A stretch of 64,000 bases of DNA from an uncultured Bacilli bacterium (GCA_934140155.1 CAKPBC010000001.1:124001-188000); one strand, 5' to 3'. Counted from the first letter of the stretch, positions 54,932 through 63,695 are shown. Notes: generated by a model from the sequence alone, not told the origin. Numbers and translations are program-made.

Positions 54932-57487
54932 TTAAGCGTAAAATCTTTCACAATTAATAGCATTTGTAGTTACATAATAAGGAATGTAATCTAAAACAGG
55001 CATATTTTTGATTTTTTCATTTCTAATTTGTCTAACTGATTCTCTCAATTGAGAATTAATTAAAATATTATATTGTTTATGCTTAATAGCCTCTCTAATT
55101 TCTGCATCTACTAAATAAGCAACAAATATTTCTTTTAATGAGGGAATAGATTCGGGGTATAATTCTACATCATCTTTATTAATTAATATGAAATTGTCAA
55201 ATTCATCGTTTAATATTTCTTCCTTAGTTTTATATTCATTATGGCCTGTGATAATATTATGAGCAACTTCACGAATTGTTAGATGTCGTTTTAAGCCAAG
55301 TGCTCTTTCTATTTTCTCAAGAGTAAAGAATTCAATAGGTTTATTAAATATCTCTCGTTGAAGATAATCCATTAAGCCATCCTCGTCTTGATTTCTAATA
55401 TAAACTTGAATATTAGGGTCAACATTAACTTTTTCTGAGAAGGAACTATAGAATTTTCTATCAATTTTCATTCCGGAAGGTCCAATAGTTTCTTCGGTAA
55501 TTGTTTGAATTGTGTCTTGAGATAAATTAATTACTTTTTCAATTTCAGGCTTAACGCCACCACCAACTCCGTTTCTAGAGCCATGCCTTGTAACAAGCTT
55601 AATTTTTTCATCATAATTGAACTCTTTTTCAAAGTATTCACAAACTCCAAAGAAATCAAATAATTTAAAATGTTTTTTTGATACTTTAATCTCCCCATAT
55701 TTAAAATCAAAAATACGAGTCCCTCGGCCCTTCATTTGTATAAAATCCGAAGGAGAAAAAATCGGTCTGCAAAAACACACATTCAATAAATCTCTACAGT
55801 CATAGCCAGTTGTCATCATTCCAACAGTAACCGCAACTCTTGATTTAGAAGAATCGTAATCTTCCATAAAATTAGTATGACCATTTAAATTATTGTTTGC
55901 AAAATTTATTGTCATTTGTTGCGAATCAGGTATATTAGATGTTATTTGAATAGCAAAATCAGAATTATATTTGTCTGGAAACATTTTATCTGCAAACACA
56001 TTTAATATTTGTGTAATTTTGCATGCGTGTTCAATACTCACGCAAAAGAAAATGGTTTTACCAATTTCATTAGTTATTGGGTCTCTTTCAGCATTTTTCA
56101 AAAATGTAGAGCAAAACAATTCATTTGTTGATTCGCTAAAAAATTCTTTTTCAAAATCTTTAGATGTAAACACTTTTCTTGTTTCACCTTTATCGGATTT
56201 AAAAGTCATTTCAAAGTTTTCGTCATCGGAAGAAATAGTAAGGCCATTATCTGACAATAATTTTGTAGTTATTTCGCTTCTAGCATCAATTACTATAGGG
56301 TTAACTAATATTCCATCTTTAACACCATCATTAAGTGTATATGAAAAAGTAGGTGTCCCACTATCACAACCAAATATATGATATGTATCCATTAATAATC
56401 TTTTTTCAATTTCTCTTGGGTCATCATCATCAAAATCTACTCCCTTAAGATAATTCTTAGGTGTAGCTGTTAGTCCAAGCTTATAGCCAATAAAATACTC
56501 AAAAATAGCTCTATTTGATGCTCCAAGAACTCTATGTGCTTCATCAGAAATTACCAAATCAAAATCTGATGGTTTAAATAATTTCCTATATTTGTTATCA
56601 ATAGAAAAAGATTGAATCGTACTAATAACAACATCTGCTTTAATCCAATCATCCTTATTTTCTTTATATACAGCAACTTTTATGCCGTCTTTTGATAGGT
56701 ACTTAGTCAAATCTTTTTTTGCTTGATTTTCTAATTCTAATCTATCAACTAAAAATAGTACTCTATTAGCAACTTCGCTTCTTATAAAAAGTTTGATTAC
56801 ACCAGCCGCTGTTAGTGTTTTACCAGTTCCTGTGGCCATTTCAAATAAAAATCTGTTCTTTTTGTTTGCAATAGCTTCTTGAATGCTTTTAATTGCATTT
56901 ATTTGGTAATATCTTAAAATTCTTATTTCTTTTTCCTTACAATATTTATCTATTTGGATTTCATTATGAAGTTTCCATACAATATTATTTTCTAAGGAAG
57001 GATCTTGTGATAATGCAATGAAATATTTATCAATATTCATATTTACAAGAACATTTGTATTTGAATTTAACGCTTTACTTTCAATTAGTGACTCGAATGT
57101 TGGAAACGCAGTAATAATTTCAGGGTTTCCTTTTGACAAATTCCAAAAATAATGAATGTCACCATTTGATAAAATAACATATTTTGCTCTTAAAGAATTT
57201 GCATACTTTCTTGCCTGCTCTTTAGCAATAAGTGGATTTATGTCTTCTTTTTTTGCTTCTAAGACTATAAGAGGATTACTTTTATCATCAAGCAAAAGAT
57301 AATCAACAAATCCGTTTTTAGTCTTTTCAAAATTTTCGCCAAATGAATCAATATCTTTTTGAGTGATTTTTACATTTGGTTCAAGGCAAATATTTGCAGG
57401 TCCTTCAGCAGAATCAAAGAATCTCCAACCTGACTCTTCTAATAATTTATTTATTTTTATTCGCGCTTTTGCTTCTTTAGATTTCAT
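54932..57487 (-). CDS. hsdR: Type I restriction endonuclease subunit HsdR
   Basis: An 851-residue protein: N-terminal PD-(D/E)xK nuclease (D62, E77-A-K79 in GFVDYLLL and VLEAKKE), superfamily 2 helicase with Walker A MATGTGKT (217-224), DEAH box (315-318, SDEAHR), LTATPKN and motif VI QMKGRGTRI, and a helical C-terminal domain. It translocates DNA from unmethylated sites and cuts at random distance. At 851 residues it is in the shorter size class of HsdR. It starts 2 nt after the small XRE gene with GGAGGAG. All key residues are intact, so an active defence system is likely. Confidence 0.93.
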   Translation of the reverse strand: MKSKEAKARIKINKLLEESGWRFFDSAEGPANICLEPNVKITQKDIDSFGENFEKTKNGFVDYLLLDDKSNPLIVLEAKKEDINPLIAKEQARKYANSLRAKYVILSNGDIHYFWNLSKGNPEIITAFPTFESLIESKALNSNTNVLVNMNIDKYFIALSQDPSLENNIVWKLHNEIQIDKYCKEKEIRILRYYQINAIKSIQEAIANKKNRFLFEMATGTGKTLTAAGVIKLFIRSEVANRVLFLVDRLELENQAKKDLTKYLSKDGIKVAVYKENKDDWIKADVVISTIQSFSIDNKYRKLFKPSDFDLVISDEAHRVLGASNRAIFEYFIGYKLGLTATPKNYLKGVDFDDDDPREIEKRLLMDTYHIFGCDSGTPTFSYTLNDGVKDGILVNPIVIDARSEITTKLLSDNGLTISSDDENFEMTFKSDKGETRKVFTSKDFEKEFFSESTNELFCSTFLKNAERDPITNEIGKTIFFCVSIEHACKITQILNVFADKMFPDKYNSDFAIQITSNIPDSQQMTINFANNNLNGHTNFMEDYDSSKSRVAVTVGMMTTGYDCRDLLNVCFCRPIFSPSDFIQMKGRGTRIFDFKYGEIKVSKKHFKLFDFFGVCEYFEKEFNYDEKIKLVTRHGSRNGVGGGVKPEIEKVINLSQDTIQTITEETIGPSGMKIDRKFYSSFSEKVNVDPNIQVYIRNQDEDGLMDYLQREIFNKPIEFFTLEKIERALGLKRHLTIREVAHNIITGHNEYKTKEEILNDEFDNFILINKDDVELYPESIPSLKEIFVAYLVDAEIREAIKHKQYNILINSQLRESVRQIRNEKIKNMPVLDYIPYYVTTNAINCERFYA

Positions 57488-57489
57488 AA

Positions 57490-57681
57490 TTACTCCTCCA
57501 CATCTATGCCATATTTTTCAAAGTAAGGGACAAGTTTTCTTTTAATCCTTGTTGTAGGCTTATATTTTCCGCTTTCCCATCTATTAACAGTTCCAAATGA
57601 AACATTTAATAGTGTGGCAAACTCAATTTGTGTGAGAATCATTTTACTACGCAATTTTTTAATAGCCTCAGCATATGTCAT
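57490..57681 (-). CDS. Small XRE-type controller protein of the restriction operon
   Basis: A 63-residue helix-turn-helix protein (MTYAEAIKKLRSKMILTQIE, then LLNVSFGTVNRWESGKYKPT). The ATG at 57681 has TTGGAGG upstream; an in-frame ATG at 57741 lies upstream of the promoter box and is not used. It lies 2 nt before hsdR. Small XRE proteins at the head of restriction operons (C proteins) delay nuclease expression until the DNA is methylated; here R and M are in one transcript, so it could also simply autoregulate. A palindrome over its promoter supports this. Confidence 0.82.
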   Translation of the reverse strand: MTYAEAIKKLRSKMILTQIEFATLLNVSFGTVNRWESGKYKPTTRIKRKLVPYFEKYGIDVEE

Positions 57682-57704
57682 AAAAAATCCTCCAACGACT
57701 AATA

Positions 57705-57720
57705 TGTTATTATTATAACA
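57705..57720. promoter_or_regulatory. Palindrome over the promoter of the restriction operon
   Basis: TGTTAT-N4-ATAACA (57705-57720) is a perfect inverted repeat that contains the minus-strand -10 box TATAAT (57712-57717), 24 nt upstream of the controller ATG. A protein bound here would block RNA polymerase; the obvious candidate is the small XRE protein itself. Confidence 0.6.
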
Positions 57721-57764
57721 CTTTTTTATCACAATTACCATCGATAGAGCGTTTTATTCAATAG

Positions 57765-57807
57765 AAAAGGCAACAGGCCAGATTTATAAAATCATTCCTG
57801 TGTAGCC
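57765..57807 (-). terminator. Terminator after the PstS-like gene
   Basis: On the minus strand GGCTACACAGG (57797-57807) pairs with CCTGTTGCC (57769-57777), interrupted by a small bulge, and is followed by TTTTCTATT. It isolates the restriction operon from the upstream PstS-like cluster. Confidence 0.6.
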
Positions 57808-57896
57808 TGCTTTAATTAGCGACTTTTTTATATAATATAAACAAATACGGCAAAATTGCACTTATTTTATGAAAAATGCATTTAATCGACTTTATA

Positions 57897-58847
57897 TTAA
57901 AGTCCTACATATCCTACTTCATTAACAATTTGTTGTGCAACATCTTGTTTCATCCAATCAACAACCTTTTTTACATTTGGATTAGTATTATTAGAACTAT
58001 AAACAGCATAAAAATTAGATACAATTGGATATGATTTGTTTTGAATGTTTTCTTTGTTTGGATAAATATCATTTAAGCTAATCATTTTCACATCACCATT
58101 TTTCACAACATCTTCAACATAATATCTAAAAGAAAAACCAATCGCGCTACCAAATCTATTTAACGATTTAGATATAGTTTTTTCACCATTCATAAAAGAT
58201 AAAAACGCTGTTTGACTTCCGCTACTTTCATTCCTTTGTAAAGGAATAATTTGTTTATTATATCCTCCTAATTCTGACCAATTAGTATATTTGCCAGTAT
58301 AAATGCCTTTTACTTGTTCAATAGTTAAAGAATCAATAGGGTTGTTTTTATTTACTAAAAACACAAATGATTCATATCCAATTGGTTCTAGCACCAACTC
58401 AACATTGTTTGTAGATGCATATTCTTTTTGTTGAGCAGATGGTTTAGCAAGTAGACCAATATCAATTTTTCCATCAACAATGCCTTTATAACAATTTCTA
58501 GTATTATTCATTTGTAATTTAGACAAAGGTGTATAATTACCATTAACATACTCAATATCTTTTTTATCATATATAGCATTAACAAACGACGAACTAATTG
58601 GATAAAGTGCCGCCGCTGAGTCAATAATTGGTTTTTCTCCTGTTAAAGTTAAATTGTCTTTTTTCTTTATTATTTTTGAATTTTCTTCAAAAGGTAAATA
58701 ATCGCCTAATTCGATAGATTTAGCTTGCATTGTAGGACTCCCGCTAGGTAAAACCAAACTAGTAAACAAACCAAAAATAGTTAAATCTATTACAACAAAA
58801 GATCCAATTAATGCAAAAAGTAAAATAGTTTTTATTTTCTTTTCCAT
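57897..58847 (-). CDS. PstS-like phosphate-binding protein with N-terminal membrane anchor
   Basis: A 316-residue type 2 periplasmic-binding-fold protein of the PstS family: PIIDSAAALYPISSSFV and NNTRNCYKGIVDGKIDIGL in the first lobe, IYTGKYTNWSELGG and RNESSGSQTAFL (anion-binding loop) in the second. It has an N-terminal membrane helix (about 8-30) without a lipobox, so it is anchored by the helix. PstC, PstA, PstB and PhoU are absent here, unlike normal pst operons. It is coupled to the 44-residue protein upstream (TAATG overlap). It may be a phosphate scavenger working with a remote transporter, or a sensor working with the XRE membrane protein at the head of this cluster. Confidence 0.87.
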   Translation of the reverse strand: MEKKIKTILLFALIGSFVVIDLTIFGLFTSLVLPSGSPTMQAKSIELGDYLPFEENSKIIKKKDNLTLTGEKPIIDSAAALYPISSSFVNAIYDKKDIEYVNGNYTPLSKLQMNNTRNCYKGIVDGKIDIGLLAKPSAQQKEYASTNNVELVLEPIGYESFVFLVNKNNPIDSLTIEQVKGIYTGKYTNWSELGGYNKQIIPLQRNESSGSQTAFLSFMNGEKTISKSLNRFGSAIGFSFRYYVEDVVKNGDVKMISLNDIYPNKENIQNKSYPIVSNFYAVYSSNNTNPNVKKVVDWMKQDVAQQIVNEVGYVGL

Positions 58848-58981
58848 TATCCTAACCTCGAAATAATTTCTATAATTGAAATATGATTAAAGAAGCAAAT
58901 TGTTATAATTGTCAATACGATTATTGATAATACGCCTAATGTAGTTATTAGTCCTAGTAGTTTTATAAATTTTTTATCCAC
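58847..58981 (-). CDS. 44-residue single-pass membrane protein
   Basis: A small gene with a GTG start at 58981 preceded by AGGAGG and 7 nt spacing. The product begins MDKKFIKLLGLITTLGVLSI and is one long membrane helix (about 7-32) with a short tail ending ISRLG. It fits exactly in the gap: 11 nt after the neighbouring membrane protein and overlapping the PstS-like ATG by one base (TAATG). This makes chance unlikely. No family recognised. It may be a subunit or regulator of the PstS-like protein, or mainly provide translational coupling. Confidence 0.7.
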   Translation of the reverse strand: MDKKFIKLLGLITTLGVLSIIVLTIITICFFNHISIIEIISRLG

Positions 58982-58992
58982 ACTTAAACCTC

Positions 58993-59259
58993 CTACATAA
59001 AATGAATAGGTCCCGCTATTACGTTAATAATTACACCTAAAGCTATTACTGCCACCCAAAAAACAATTCTTACTATAAGTCTAACTAACTTAAAATTTTT
59101 TATTTTATCTAAATCATTTTCTTTTTGTAGTTTTTTGCTATGAATAATCGCAAAAACAAGCCAGGCAATACCTAAGACCAAAATAATATCAAATATAAAA
59201 TTGGATAGACACCTAGCTATAACTTGCATTACATAAATAATATACATGGTAAGTCTCAT
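58993..59259 (-). CDS. Small two-helix membrane protein
   Basis: An 88-residue protein with two membrane helices (about 18-42 and 62-84) joined by a charged loop (HSKKLQKENDLDKIKNFK). I do not recognise a family. The ATG at 59259 is 3 nt from GGGAG and the ATG at 59247 is about 11-13 nt from it, so the true start is uncertain by four residues. It lies 71 nt after the XRE membrane regulator and 11 nt before the 44-residue protein, in what looks like one four-gene transcript ending with the PstS-like gene. Confidence 0.65.
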   Translation of the reverse strand: MRLTMYIIYVMQVIARCLSNFIFDIILVLGIAWLVFAIIHSKKLQKENDLDKIKNFKLVRLIVRIVFWVAVIALGVIINVIAGPIHFM

Positions 59260-59330
59260 CTCCCGTTAACAATATAACAAATTTATTGCTAATTTTATGT
59301 GTATATTCGTTCCAAATTATGCATTTTTGT

Positions 59331-59909
59331 TCATTTATTATTATGTTTATTAATTAGTTTAATCAAAAAGTAAATTGCCCAACCTATTATGATAAGTGAG
59401 ACAATCACAATTGAAAGTATTGGTAAAAATTTAACTGCAGGATCATTAACAAATTTTATTAACGCCTCAAATAACGCTGTCCACATTTCAGCGGTAGCGT
59501 CCGAAAACGAAAATCCATATCTTGACATTAAAACAAACTTTAATGTAACTAAAACTAAACTAAAAATAGTGATGATTATGCTCAATATTAATGCAACATT
59601 AAAAACTCCTTTTTTAAAGGACTCTTTTTTTGCTTTTTCCACTCTCAAGTATTCATCAATTTTGGTTATTATTTCTTTTGAATCAACAACACTTTCCGTA
59701 TTTCCTATATCAATGTTTTGAAAAACAAGATTTTTAATATCTATAGCATAAAAATCACATAACAAAAATAATACTTCAGCATTAGGTATCCTTTCTCCAG
59801 CCTCATAATAAGCTAACGCTCTTCTAGATAGGCCCACCTTGTCTGCAACATATTCTTGTGATAATCCTAATTCTTTTCGTTTCTTTTTTAATTGCTCTGC
59901 AATGGTCAT
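59331..59909 (-). CDS. Membrane-bound XRE-family regulator
   Basis: A 192-residue protein with an N-terminal XRE/Cro-type helix-turn-helix (LKKKRKELGLSQEYVADKVG, then RRALAYYEAGERIPN, residues 6-45), a linker and two C-terminal membrane helices (about 103-128 and 160-185). Such proteins keep a DNA-binding head at the membrane and sense envelope signals. It heads the cluster with two tiny membrane proteins and PstS. A perfect inverted repeat (59982-60003) lies 73 nt upstream, between it and the divergent mscL, and is a good candidate for its own operator. Confidence 0.85.
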   Translation of the reverse strand: MTIAEQLKKKRKELGLSQEYVADKVGLSRRALAYYEAGERIPNAEVLFLLCDFYAIDIKNLVFQNIDIGNTESVVDSKEIITKIDEYLRVEKAKKESFKKGVFNVALILSIIITIFSLVLVTLKFVLMSRYGFSFSDATAEMWTALFEALIKFVNDPAVKFLPILSIVIVSLIIIGWAIYFLIKLINKHNNK

Positions 59910-59981
59910 TTATATTTCCTCAACTGAGTTAATTGTAGCAAAATAAATAGATTATGTTAATAATAAAATTTTTTTAGTTAA

Positions 59982-60003
59982 AAAGTGACTCATTTATCAC
60001 TTT
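59982..60003. promoter_or_regulatory. Inverted repeat between the XRE regulator and mscL
   Basis: AAAGTGA (59982-59988) and TCACTTT (59997-60003) form a perfect 7 bp inverted repeat with an 8 nt spacer in the 209 nt divergent region. No T-run follows, so it is more likely a protein-binding site than a terminator. Confidence 0.55.
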
Positions 60004-60057
60004 CATAATATCAAACAAACTTAATTAAAACCCTTATTTTATTCACTAATTTACATA

Positions 60058-60086
60058 TTGTTTCTAGACAATACCTTGTTTAAATA
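60058..60086 (+). promoter_or_regulatory. Candidate mscL promoter
   Basis: TTGTTT (60058-60063), 17 nt spacer, TAAATA (60081-60086), about 30 nt before the ATG, with GGAGGA as ribosome site. The -10 is only a partial match. Confidence 0.45.
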
Positions 60087-60118
60087 GTAAAATTAATAAC
60101 GAGAATGGAGGAAAATTT

Positions 60119-60670
60119 ATGAAGAAATTTTTCAAAGAATTTAAAACTTTTATAACTCGTGGCAACGTCTTAGATATGGCTGTTGGTGTTATCGTTGGTG
60201 GCGCTTTTACCGCAATTGTAAATGCATTAAGTAATAACATCTTAAAGCCAATCATTAACTGGGTTCTAGCATTGATATTCGGTCAAGACTCATTAAGTAA
60301 CATCTACACTTACTTAAAGAAAGTGTATATAAAAGATGCTCTTGGTCATGCAACTACTGAAATCGATCTTACTCAATCTATTTATATTGACTGGGGATCA
60401 TTCATTAATGCCATTATCAACTTCATTATTATCGCATTTGTCTTATTCTGCATTGTAAAAGCAATCAATAAAGTACAAGAACAAACTAATGAAGCTAAAC
60501 AAAAACTTAAAGATAAACATAAAAAAGAAGAGGATGCCACTAAAGAAGTGAAAGAAGAACCTGTAGTAGTTGAAGAACCCGCTCCTGCTCCAGCACCTGT
60601 CGTGGATGAAAACGTTGAATTATTAAAAGAAATTCGCGATTTATTAAAAGAAAACGCAAGTTCTAAATAA
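60119..60670 (+). CDS. mscL: Large-conductance mechanosensitive channel MscL
   Basis: A 183-residue protein whose first 120 residues are MscL: MKKFFKEFKTFITRGNVLDMAVGVIVGGAF (written here only in outline) with the pore-lining first helix rich in Gly/Ala/Val, a periplasmic loop (about 60-95) and a second helix (about 97-118). The C-terminal tail is long: after the helix KAINKVQEQTNEAKQ come a Lys/Glu coil and an acidic Pro/Ala linker (EEPAPAPAPV) before a last helix (VELLKEIRDLLKEN). Typical MscL is about 130-150 residues, so the tail is extended by about 35. It opens under membrane tension to release solutes on osmotic downshock. Confidence 0.95.
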   Translation: MKKFFKEFKTFITRGNVLDMAVGVIVGGAFTAIVNALSNNILKPIINWVLALIFGQDSLSNIYTYLKKVYIKDALGHATTEIDLTQSIYIDWGSFINAIINFIIIAFVLFCIVKAINKVQEQTNEAKQKLKDKHKKEEDATKEVKEEPVVVEEPAPAPAPVVDENVELLKEIRDLLKENASSK

Positions 60671-60680
60671 TCTTTAAATT

Positions 60681-60706
60681 AAGCACTTATTCGTAAGTGC
60701 TTTTTT
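60681..60706 (+). terminator. Terminator of mscL
   Basis: AAGCACTTA (60681-60689), TTCG tetraloop, TAAGTGCTT (60694-60702), then more Ts. A compact, strong intrinsic terminator. Confidence 0.93.
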
Positions 60707-60742
60707 GTTGCTCTTCTTCATAAAATTTAATTAGGTAATATT

Positions 60743-61015
60743 ATGAATGAAGAACAAATAGAGCAACTCCAAAAATTTGTCGAATATTTATTAAACCTTA
60801 CTCCTAATGAAATGGCTCTTTTGGGGTCTGCAATTGCAATATTGTTATCACAGCCTCTTACTCCTGCTCAACAAAATGTATTTGGTAATTTGCTTGAGTT
60901 AGTGGGACAAATAATGCTTGCTATGGGTGCGCAAGGTCAATATATAAATAGTTTAAAATCTAATCCCGATACCTCAAAAATCATCAATAATTGTTATCCT
61001 AGAAAAGAAAATTAA
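60743..61015 (+). CDS. Small hypothetical protein
   Basis: A 90-residue protein with a charged N-terminal helix (MNEEQIEQLQKFVEYLLNL), a hydrophobic middle part (NEMALLGSAIAILLSQPL) and a Gly/Met-rich stretch (LVGQIMLAMGAQGQYINSL). It looks all-helical. I do not recognise a family, though similar short proteins without known function occur in Firmicutes. The ribosome site is weak (TTAGGT). It overlaps the end of the converging P-type ATPase gene by 4 nt. Confidence 0.6.
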   Translation: MNEEQIEQLQKFVEYLLNLTPNEMALLGSAIAILLSQPLTPAQQNVFGNLLELVGQIMLAMGAQGQYINSLKSNPDTSKIINNCYPRKEN

Positions 61016-63621
61016 TGTTTTTTAATTAATAATTCGTGCATTACTAAAGGAATCGAACTAATGGTAATTAAGAATATCCATTCCCAAATACCTAGCTTTG
61101 TTGTATGAAACGTATTATTTAAGAATGGAATATTTATTACTAAAAACTGTAATATTACACCTAATGAAAATGCTACAAAAAGAACATAATTTTTCTTTTT
61201 TAGTATTCTTATAAAGCCTCTATTAGAATCAGACATTCCAATCATATGGAATAGTTGTGACATTGCTAATGTTACAAAAGCAAATGATCTAGATTTTAAT
61301 AATATTTCTTTATTGCTTGTTAATAGCGAATAAACATTTTCACCTAAATTATTCCATCCATAATTTGATATAGCATTAGTAATTGGATTAATAAGAAAAC
61401 TAATTAATGTTAGTAGCGTGATTAAAAATCCATATCCAAATAAAATTTTATATCCACCTTTAGCAAATAACGATTCATTCTTTTTTCGTGGTAATTCATT
61501 CATTATCTCATCACTACTTTTATCGACGCCCAAAGCAATTGCAGGTAAAGAATCAGTAATTAAATTAACCCATAATATATGAACTGGGACAAGCGGCATA
61601 GGCAAATTTAATAATATGCCTAAAAGCATGGATAACACTTCAGCCAAATTACTAGATAATAAGAACAATGTGGTTTTCTTTATATTTTCATATATTCCTC
61701 GACCTTCTTTAACTGATGTAGCAATTGAAGAATAATTATCATCTAGCAAAATCATATCCGAAGCACTTTTGGCTACATCGGTTCCTTTCCTTCCCATAGC
61801 AATTCCAACATCTGCTTTTCTTAAAGAAGGTGCATCATTAACACCATCTCCCGTCATTGCCACAAGATTATCTTCTTTTTGAAAAGAGGTAACAATATCA
61901 ATCTTGTTTTTAGGAGAAACACGCGCAAAAACAGTCTTTTTTTGAATTATTTCTTTTTTTTGATAATCTTTTAATTGTTCAAATTCTTTTCCTTCAATAC
62001 AATCTTCTTTGTTACTTGCTATACCAAGTCTTTTGCCAATAGCAAAAGCAGTATCAAGACTATCTCCTGTTACCATAATTGTTTTAATACCGGCATTTTT
62101 TAATTGTTCTACGGCTTCTTTGGTTCCTTTTTTAGGAGGATCAATCATTCCAACAAATCCTAAAAAAGTCATACTTTCTTCAAGTATTTTATCACAATTT
62201 TTATAAGCAAAGGCAATAACTCTTAAGGCATTACTCGTCAATTTATTTAAAAGTTCTTTTTGTTTTAATAGTATAATTTCATCTAATTCTAATTCTTTTC
62301 CATTTATTAAAATATATTTGCATTTGCCTAGTATTTCTTCACTAGCACCTTTAGAAAATTGAATTTTTTTGTTATTGTTTTCTATTATTACACTCATCAT
62401 CTTTTTTTCACTAGAAAACGAATTTTCTTCTATTTTTTTATATTTAAAATCTTTATTAGTAGCACTAGCAAAAGACACTATTGCTACTTCTAAAGGATCT
62501 CCAATATAATTATTATCACTTTTTAAACTATGGCAAGAAAGCATATCTTGATATAAATAATCTAATGTTTTACTTTGTTTAATGTTTTTAAGATCATATT
62601 TACTATTATCATAAGCCAAACTAACCACAGTCATTTGATTTTCTGTCAATGTGCCTGTTTTATCCGTTAAAATAACATTAACAGCTCCTAATGTTTCAAC
62701 GGCATGAAGTTTTCTAATAATCATATTTGTTTTAACCAAGCGTTGTACACCCATTGCTAAAACAATTGTTACCACTGCGGGTAATCCTTCTGGTACTGCA
62801 GCGACCGCTAAAGAGATGGAAGTAATAAACATTTCAATTACATCACGTTTTTGAATTAAGGCAATTAAAAATAATAATACACATATTACAATGGTAATAA
62901 ATCCTAATAATTTCCCTAAATCTTCTAATTTCTTTTGTAAAGGTGTTTGCGGTACTTTATGTTTATCTAACATTTTAGCAATTAATCCCACTTCAGTATT
63001 CATTCCAACTTTAGTAATAACCATTTCGCTATGACCTTGCAAAACAAGTGTAGACATGAACACTTCATCAAGTCGTTCAGCAATAGGTGTTACATTAGAA
63101 CTAGAAAATGCTTCGTTTTTATTTACTGGAGTCGATTCTCCGGTTAATGCTGACTCATCACACAACAAATTATATGTATTAAATATTTTTCCATCCGCAG
63201 GAACTATATTTCCTTCTTCTAATAAAACAATATCTCCCACTACTAAATTCGTAGTATCTATTTTAAATACTTTGCCATCCCTTTTAACTGCGATTTGTTG
63301 ATGAGTGATTTTTTTCAATGCATCAATTGCTTTATTTGCTTTTTCTTCTTGAATAAAACCAACTGTTCCATTCATAAAAACGACAAATAATATTATCGCC
63401 GCATCGGCATATTCTTTTAACAATATCGATATAATACCCGATAACAATAATATATAAATCAAAACGTCATTAAATTCATTTAAAAAACGCAAAATAGGAG
63501 AAGCTTTTTTAGCTTCTTTCAATTCATTTAATCCATTATTAGCTAATCTAATCCTAGCTTCGCTTTCTGATAATCCTGTTTTTAAATTTGTTTTAAGTTG
63601 TTGTTCAATGTTTCTTTCCAT
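61012..63621 (-). CDS. Ca2+-transporting P-type ATPase (type IIA)
   Basis: An 869-residue P-type ATPase: TGES (160-163), PEGLP in helix 4 (277-281), DKTGT with the phosphorylated Asp320, MTGDGVNDAP hinge. Calcium-site residues of the SERCA type are present: PEGLP, SSNLAEV in helix 5 and NLITDSLPA in helix 6. It should export Ca2+ (or Mn2+) using ATP. No ribosome site precedes the ATG, and a terminator hairpin ends only about 10 nt upstream, so initiation is unusual. Converges on the small hypothetical gene. Confidence 0.93.
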   Translation of the reverse strand: MERNIEQQLKTNLKTGLSESEARIRLANNGLNELKEAKKASPILRFLNEFNDVLIYILLLSGIISILLKEYADAAIILFVVFMNGTVGFIQEEKANKAIDALKKITHQQIAVKRDGKVFKIDTTNLVVGDIVLLEEGNIVPADGKIFNTYNLLCDESALTGESTPVNKNEAFSSSNVTPIAERLDEVFMSTLVLQGHSEMVITKVGMNTEVGLIAKMLDKHKVPQTPLQKKLEDLGKLLGFITIVICVLLFLIALIQKRDVIEMFITSISLAVAAVPEGLPAVVTIVLAMGVQRLVKTNMIIRKLHAVETLGAVNVILTDKTGTLTENQMTVVSLAYDNSKYDLKNIKQSKTLDYLYQDMLSCHSLKSDNNYIGDPLEVAIVSFASATNKDFKYKKIEENSFSSEKKMMSVIIENNNKKIQFSKGASEEILGKCKYILINGKELELDEIILLKQKELLNKLTSNALRVIAFAYKNCDKILEESMTFLGFVGMIDPPKKGTKEAVEQLKNAGIKTIMVTGDSLDTAFAIGKRLGIASNKEDCIEGKEFEQLKDYQKKEIIQKKTVFARVSPKNKIDIVTSFQKEDNLVAMTGDGVNDAPSLRKADVGIAMGRKGTDVAKSASDMILLDDNYSSIATSVKEGRGIYENIKKTTLFLLSSNLAEVLSMLLGILLNLPMPLVPVHILWVNLITDSLPAIALGVDKSSDEIMNELPRKKNESLFAKGGYKILFGYGFLITLLTLISFLINPITNAISNYGWNNLGENVYSLLTSNKEILLKSRSFAFVTLAMSQLFHMIGMSDSNRGFIRILKKKNYVLFVAFSLGVILQFLVINIPFLNNTFHTTKLGIWEWIFLITISSIPLVMHELLIKKH

Positions 63622-63630
63622 AATTTTAAT

Positions 63631-63663
63631 AAAAAGCCTTTAGCATTTTAAACTACTAAAGGC
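63631..63663 (-). terminator. Terminator directly upstream of the Ca2+-ATPase start
   Basis: On the minus strand GCCTTTAG (63656-63663) pairs perfectly with CTAAAGGC (63636-63643), loop of 12, followed by TTTTTATT. It closes the truncated gene at the window edge. The T-run runs almost into the ATPase start codon at 63621. Confidence 0.85.
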
Positions 63664-63695
63664 ATTACATTAAAATATATGTTTTTTATTATTTA

